From Proteiniphilum sp. (lineage in GTDB: Bacteria > Bacteroidota > Bacteroidia > Bacteroidales > Dysgonomonadaceae): a DNA stretch of 16,450 nucleotides. Under the pieces are notes generated by a model. That model was not told the DNA's origin and ran no database searches. It worked only from the letters and a program-made list of their open reading frames with translations. The position numbers and the translations under genes were made by a program. The stretch covers positions 1-16,450 of the forward strand of contig JAIRSV010000059.1 in the NCBI GenBank assembly GCA_031255275.1, written 5' to 3'. Of the stretch, positions 14,302-16,450 are shown one piece after another (position 1 is the first letter of the stretch; every line of letters starts with the position of its first letter).

Positions 14302-15750
14302 TTACAGGCTTTCGCCGAAATCGTCCTTGAATTTGGCAATCAGCTTCAGCGGCCAGTCGCTTACCGGCTCCAGTCCGCCCATGAAGAAACGGAGTACCGG
14401 CGGTTCGTACACGAAACGGAGTCCGCCGATCAGCGCCCGATTATCGTAGAGCCAGGTCATCCTGTCCACCACATATTTGATCTGAGACAGGGTAAATACC
14501 CGGCGGGGAATGGCCAGCCGCACCAGTTCCATATCGGCATAAGTCTCGTTGCCATACTCGTCGCGCTGATTGGAGACAGTACCCCTTTCCATTCCGCGGA
14601 TACCCGAAACGAGGAACAGCGCCGCGGCCAGCGCCCCGGCAGGATACTCCTTCTGCGGGATGTGTTCGCACACCTTCATCGCGTCCACGTGGGCGCCCAG
14701 CACGCCGGCCGGCTTTACCACCGGCACTCCGTACGTATCGAGAGCGTTCACCAGATAAGCAATGAAATCGGGACTTTGACTGATGATCGTTTCATCAAGC
14801 GTTTCATACAGGCCCACGGCCATCGCCTCGATTTCGCGGACGGAGATGCCTCCGTAAGTCAGGAATCCCTCGAAGAGCGGCACAAGCGCCTCCAGTTCGC
14901 GATAAATGTCAATATTATCCGTACAGATCCCCCCTCCGCGCGAAGAACTCAGCTTGCGGGCGGAGAAGTAAACAATATCGGCAAGGCCGGTCATGATCCG
15001 TATCACTTCGCCCATCGAACAGTCTTTGAACTCCTCTTCCCGCCGGATCACCAGGTAAGCGTTTTCGCCCAGCAGACTCGCGTCGAGGACGAGCCGGATA
15101 CCGTATTTGTCGGCGATAGCCCTCACGTCCCTCAGGTTCCGTACCGAAAAGGGCTGTCCCCCGATAAGGTTCGTGGACGCTTCCATGCGGATGAACGGGA
15201 CGTTCTTCGCTCCGTGAATCTTGATGACCTCTTCCAGCTTTTCAATATTCATATTTCCTTTGAAGGGGTGCGACGAGTTGATCACGTAAGCATCGTCGTA
15301 AAGTAACTCCGCAATCTTTCCCCCATACTGGGTGATGTGCGCCATCGCGGTGGTAAAGTGGTAATTCATCGGGATCAGGCTCCCCTTGCGCACGTATGCG
15401 TTCGACAGGATATTCTCCGCCGCGCGACCCTGGTGTACGGGAAGATAGTATTTTTTACCCAGCACATCCTCCACGGCCTTTTGCAGGCGGAAAAAACTCT
15501 GTGATCCGGCGTAAGCGTCATCGGCCTGCATCATCGCCGCCACCTGATTGTCGCTCATGGCATTGGTGCCGCTGTCGGTCAGCATGTCGAGGAATACATC
15601 CCTGGTGTTAAGCCTGAAGGTGTTGAATCCTCCCTCCCGCAAAGCTTCCAGCCGCCTCTCGATGGGAACCAGGTGCAGCTTCTGCACGATACGTACCTTG
15701 TGCAGTTCCAACGGAATATTCTCACCGTTGTAAAATTTAATTTCATTCAT
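14302..15750 (-). CDS. Tyrosine phenol-lyase/tryptophanase-family protein with altered PLP pocket
   Basis: The 482 residues align end to end with PLP-dependent beta-eliminating lyases (tryptophanase TnaA and tyrosine phenol-lyase Tpl), which split Trp or Tyr into indole or phenol, pyruvate and ammonia. TPL marks are MLTDSGTNAMSDNQ (56-69), Y80 of AYAG, R389 in GMERG (TnaA has Ile) and F455 in VLRFF (TnaA has His). PLP Lys is K266 (SARKLSS), PLP Asp D223, phosphate site HQGRAAEN (106-113) and N194. Several family-constant residues differ: Leu226 where both enzymes have Arg after the D-A/S-x, SARKLSSSRGGG in place of S-x-KKD-x-x-V-x-x-GG, and GVLGAH in place of GGHA-F. The tail is about 18 residues longer. 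Automated pipelines may call it tryptophanase; activity is uncertain. It is divergent from alaS and carries its own promoter. Confidence 0.85.
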   Translation of the reverse strand: MNEIKFYNGENIPLELHKVRIVQKLHLVPIERRLEALREGGFNTFRLNTRDVFLDMLTDSGTNAMSDNQVAAMMQADDAYAGSQSFFRLQKAVEDVLGKKYYLPVHQGRAAENILSNAYVRKGSLIPMNYHFTTAMAHITQYGGKIAELLYDDAYVINSSHPFKGNMNIEKLEEVIKIHGAKNVPFIRMEASTNLIGGQPFSVRNLRDVRAIADKYGIRLVLDASLLGENAYLVIRREEEFKDCSMGEVIRIMTGLADIVYFSARKLSSSRGGGICTDNIDIYRELEALVPLFEGFLTYGGISVREIEAMAVGLYETLDETIISQSPDFIAYLVNALDTYGVPVVKPAGVLGAHVDAMKVCEHIPQKEYPAGALAAALFLVSGIRGMERGTVSNQRDEYGNETYADMELVRLAIPRRVFTLSQIKYVVDRMTWLYDNRALIGGLRFVYEPPVLRFFMGGLEPVSDWPLKLIAKFKDDFGESL

Positions 15751-15816
15751 AAATGTTACTGAGTGTGTTTGTATCTTATTGTTGATAATTCTCTGATAAA
15801 TCTCGAATATTGCTGT

Positions 15817-15848
15817 CAGTACCGGACTTTTCGCGATAAATACAAATC
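15817..15848 (-). promoter_or_regulatory. Possible hairpin in the leader of the lyase-family gene
   Basis: In the roughly 100-nt leader, ACCGGA and TCCGGT pair as a 6-bp stem, with two more A-T pairs after one mismatch and a loop of about 14 nt. It lies right behind the promoter. There is no ATG-started leader peptide, so a tnaC-like mechanism is not supported. Its role is unknown. Confidence 0.3.
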
Positions 15849-15856
15849 CGGTGCTG

Positions 15857-15864
15857 CAAATATA
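15857..15864 (-). promoter_or_regulatory. -7 box of lyase-family gene promoter (TATATTTG)
   Basis: The minus strand reads TATATTTG, an exact TAnnTTTG match, about 107 bp before the start codon at 15750. No TTTG sits at the ideal -33 spacing. Confidence 0.6.
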
Positions 15865-15906
15865 GTGAAAAAGACTGTAACTGCTTCAATTTCTCCGGAA
15901 ATCAGC

Positions 15907-15958
15907 TATTCCGCTGTTCGTTCGCTACGGTTCACGTTATTCAACGGTTGTTCATGCT
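15907..15958 (+). repeat. Interspersed repeat family B, copy 2
   Basis: Shares its ATTCC, GCTGTTCG, CGTTATTC and GTTCATGC blocks in the same order with 1319-1377. It lies between the divergent promoters of the lyase-family gene and alaS. No open frame of note runs through it. Confidence 0.55.
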
Positions 15959-15987
15959 GCGCGGAGACCATCTAACTATTAACTTCA

Positions 15988-16019
15988 CTTGGGGAAACGA
16001 AGTATTTCATGTAATTTTG
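15988..16019 (+). promoter_or_regulatory. alaS: alaS promoter (CTTG-N20-TAATTTTG)
   Basis: TAATTTTG (16012-16019) matches TAnnTTTG, and CTTG (15988-15991) lies 20 bp upstream as a near-consensus -33 element. The ATG at 16050 follows after 30 bp of AT-rich leader. Confidence 0.65.
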
Positions 16020-16049
16020 CCCACTGTTTAAAAATAAATAATAGAATAT

Positions 16050-16450
16050 ATGATCACTTCCAAAGAGATTCGCCAGTCGTTCAAAGACTTTTTTCAATCT
16101 AAAGAGCACCGCATCGTACCTTCAGCCCCCATGGTGATAAAGGATGACCCTACGCTGATGTTTACCAATGCGGGCATGAATCAGTTTAAGGATGTCATTC
16201 TGGGAAACGCGCCGGTGAAATATCCGCGGGTGGCCGACTCGCAGAAATGCCTGCGCGTGAGCGGCAAGCACAACGACCTGGAGGAGGTGGGACATGATAC
16301 CTATCATCATACCATGTTTGAGATGCTGGGCAACTGGTCGTTCGGCGACTATTTCAAGAAAGAGGCCATTGCCTGGGCGTGGGAATACCTGACCGGAACG
16401 CTCGGATTAGACAAAGGCCGGTTGTACGTCACTGTGTTTGAGGGGGCGGC
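16050..16450 (+). CDS. alaS: Alanyl-tRNA synthetase, 5' part only
   Basis: AlaRS charges tRNA-Ala with alanine (class II synthetase, cytoplasm). Only the first 133 codons are in the window, out of about 870 in the family. The N-terminus MITSKEIRQSFKDFFQSKEH is typical. Motif 1-region MFTNAGMNQFKDVILG and motif 2-region CLRVSGKHNDLEEVG, then HHTMFEMLGNWSFGDYFKKE, are the highly conserved AlaRS aminoacylation-core segments. It is cut by the right window edge within the catalytic domain. The editing and C-Ala domains lie outside. Confidence 0.97.
   Translation, partial: MITSKEIRQSFKDFFQSKEHRIVPSAPMVIKDDPTLMFTNAGMNQFKDVILGNAPVKYPRVADSQKCLRVSGKHNDLEEVGHDTYHHTMFEMLGNWSFGDYFKKEAIAWAWEYLTGTLGLDKGRLYVTVFEGA

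Noticed and set aside
14302..15750. Naming the gene tnaA or tpl outright
   Set aside because: Residue pattern is mixed and several conserved pocket residues differ, so the substrate cannot be stated.
15751..15860. tnaC-like leader peptide for the lyase-family gene
   Set aside because: No ATG-initiated short frame with a Trp codon lies in the leader on the minus strand.

Overview
The window is about 16.4 kb of chromosome from a member of the Bacteroidota, most likely order Bacteroidales. Nine intergenic sites match the Bacteroidota -7 promoter box TAnnTTTG, and there are almost no Shine-Dalgarno sequences. The gene set also fits: a purM-prfA-pyrF run, a duplicated DUF1599 protein, a DoxX protein, a tandem TonB_C protein and a SPOR lipidless exported protein. 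Coding DNA is fairly GC-rich and spacers are AT-rich. A Tannerella/Parabacteroides-like genus is a guess from protein resemblance only.

Layout. 1-1140 (-): most of uxaC, glucuronate isomerase, cut by the left edge. 1141-1588: divergent spacer with two promoters and two different short repeats. 1589-4754 (+): purM (purines), prfA (translation termination), pyrF (pyrimidines). 4755-5165: spacer with a doubtful 47-codon frame. 5166-5684 (+): low-molecular-weight tyrosine phosphatase, then two hairpin terminators. 5846-6781 (-): prs, PRPP synthase. 6782-7496: long spacer holding a composite element of nested inverted repeats. 7497-11216 (+): probable operon of a DUF1599 protein, a DoxX-thioredoxin-like membrane protein, tpiA, a SPOR protein and folE. 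11243-13045 (-): typA/bipA. 13206-14081 (+): exported protein with two TonB_C-like domains, then a strong terminator. 14302-15750 (-): an unusual tyrosine phenol-lyase/tryptophanase-family protein. 16050-16450 (+): start of alaS, cut by the right edge.

How it works together. Most genes are housekeeping. prs makes PRPP, which is used for purine synthesis (the pathway containing PurM) and pyrimidine synthesis (UMP from PyrF). PrfA, TypA and AlaRS serve translation. TpiA and UxaC are carbon metabolism.

The least ordinary contents are (1) the mosaic of hairpin repeats at 6973-7405, which has a 48-bp perfect inverted repeat and a further copy upstream of purM, and (2) the beta-eliminating lyase homologue at 14302-15750. 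That protein keeps the PLP lysine and aspartate and the substrate-side marks of tyrosine phenol-lyase, but it has replaced several otherwise conserved cofactor-pocket residues. I saw no CRISPR array, tRNA, rRNA, transposase, phage gene or defence system.
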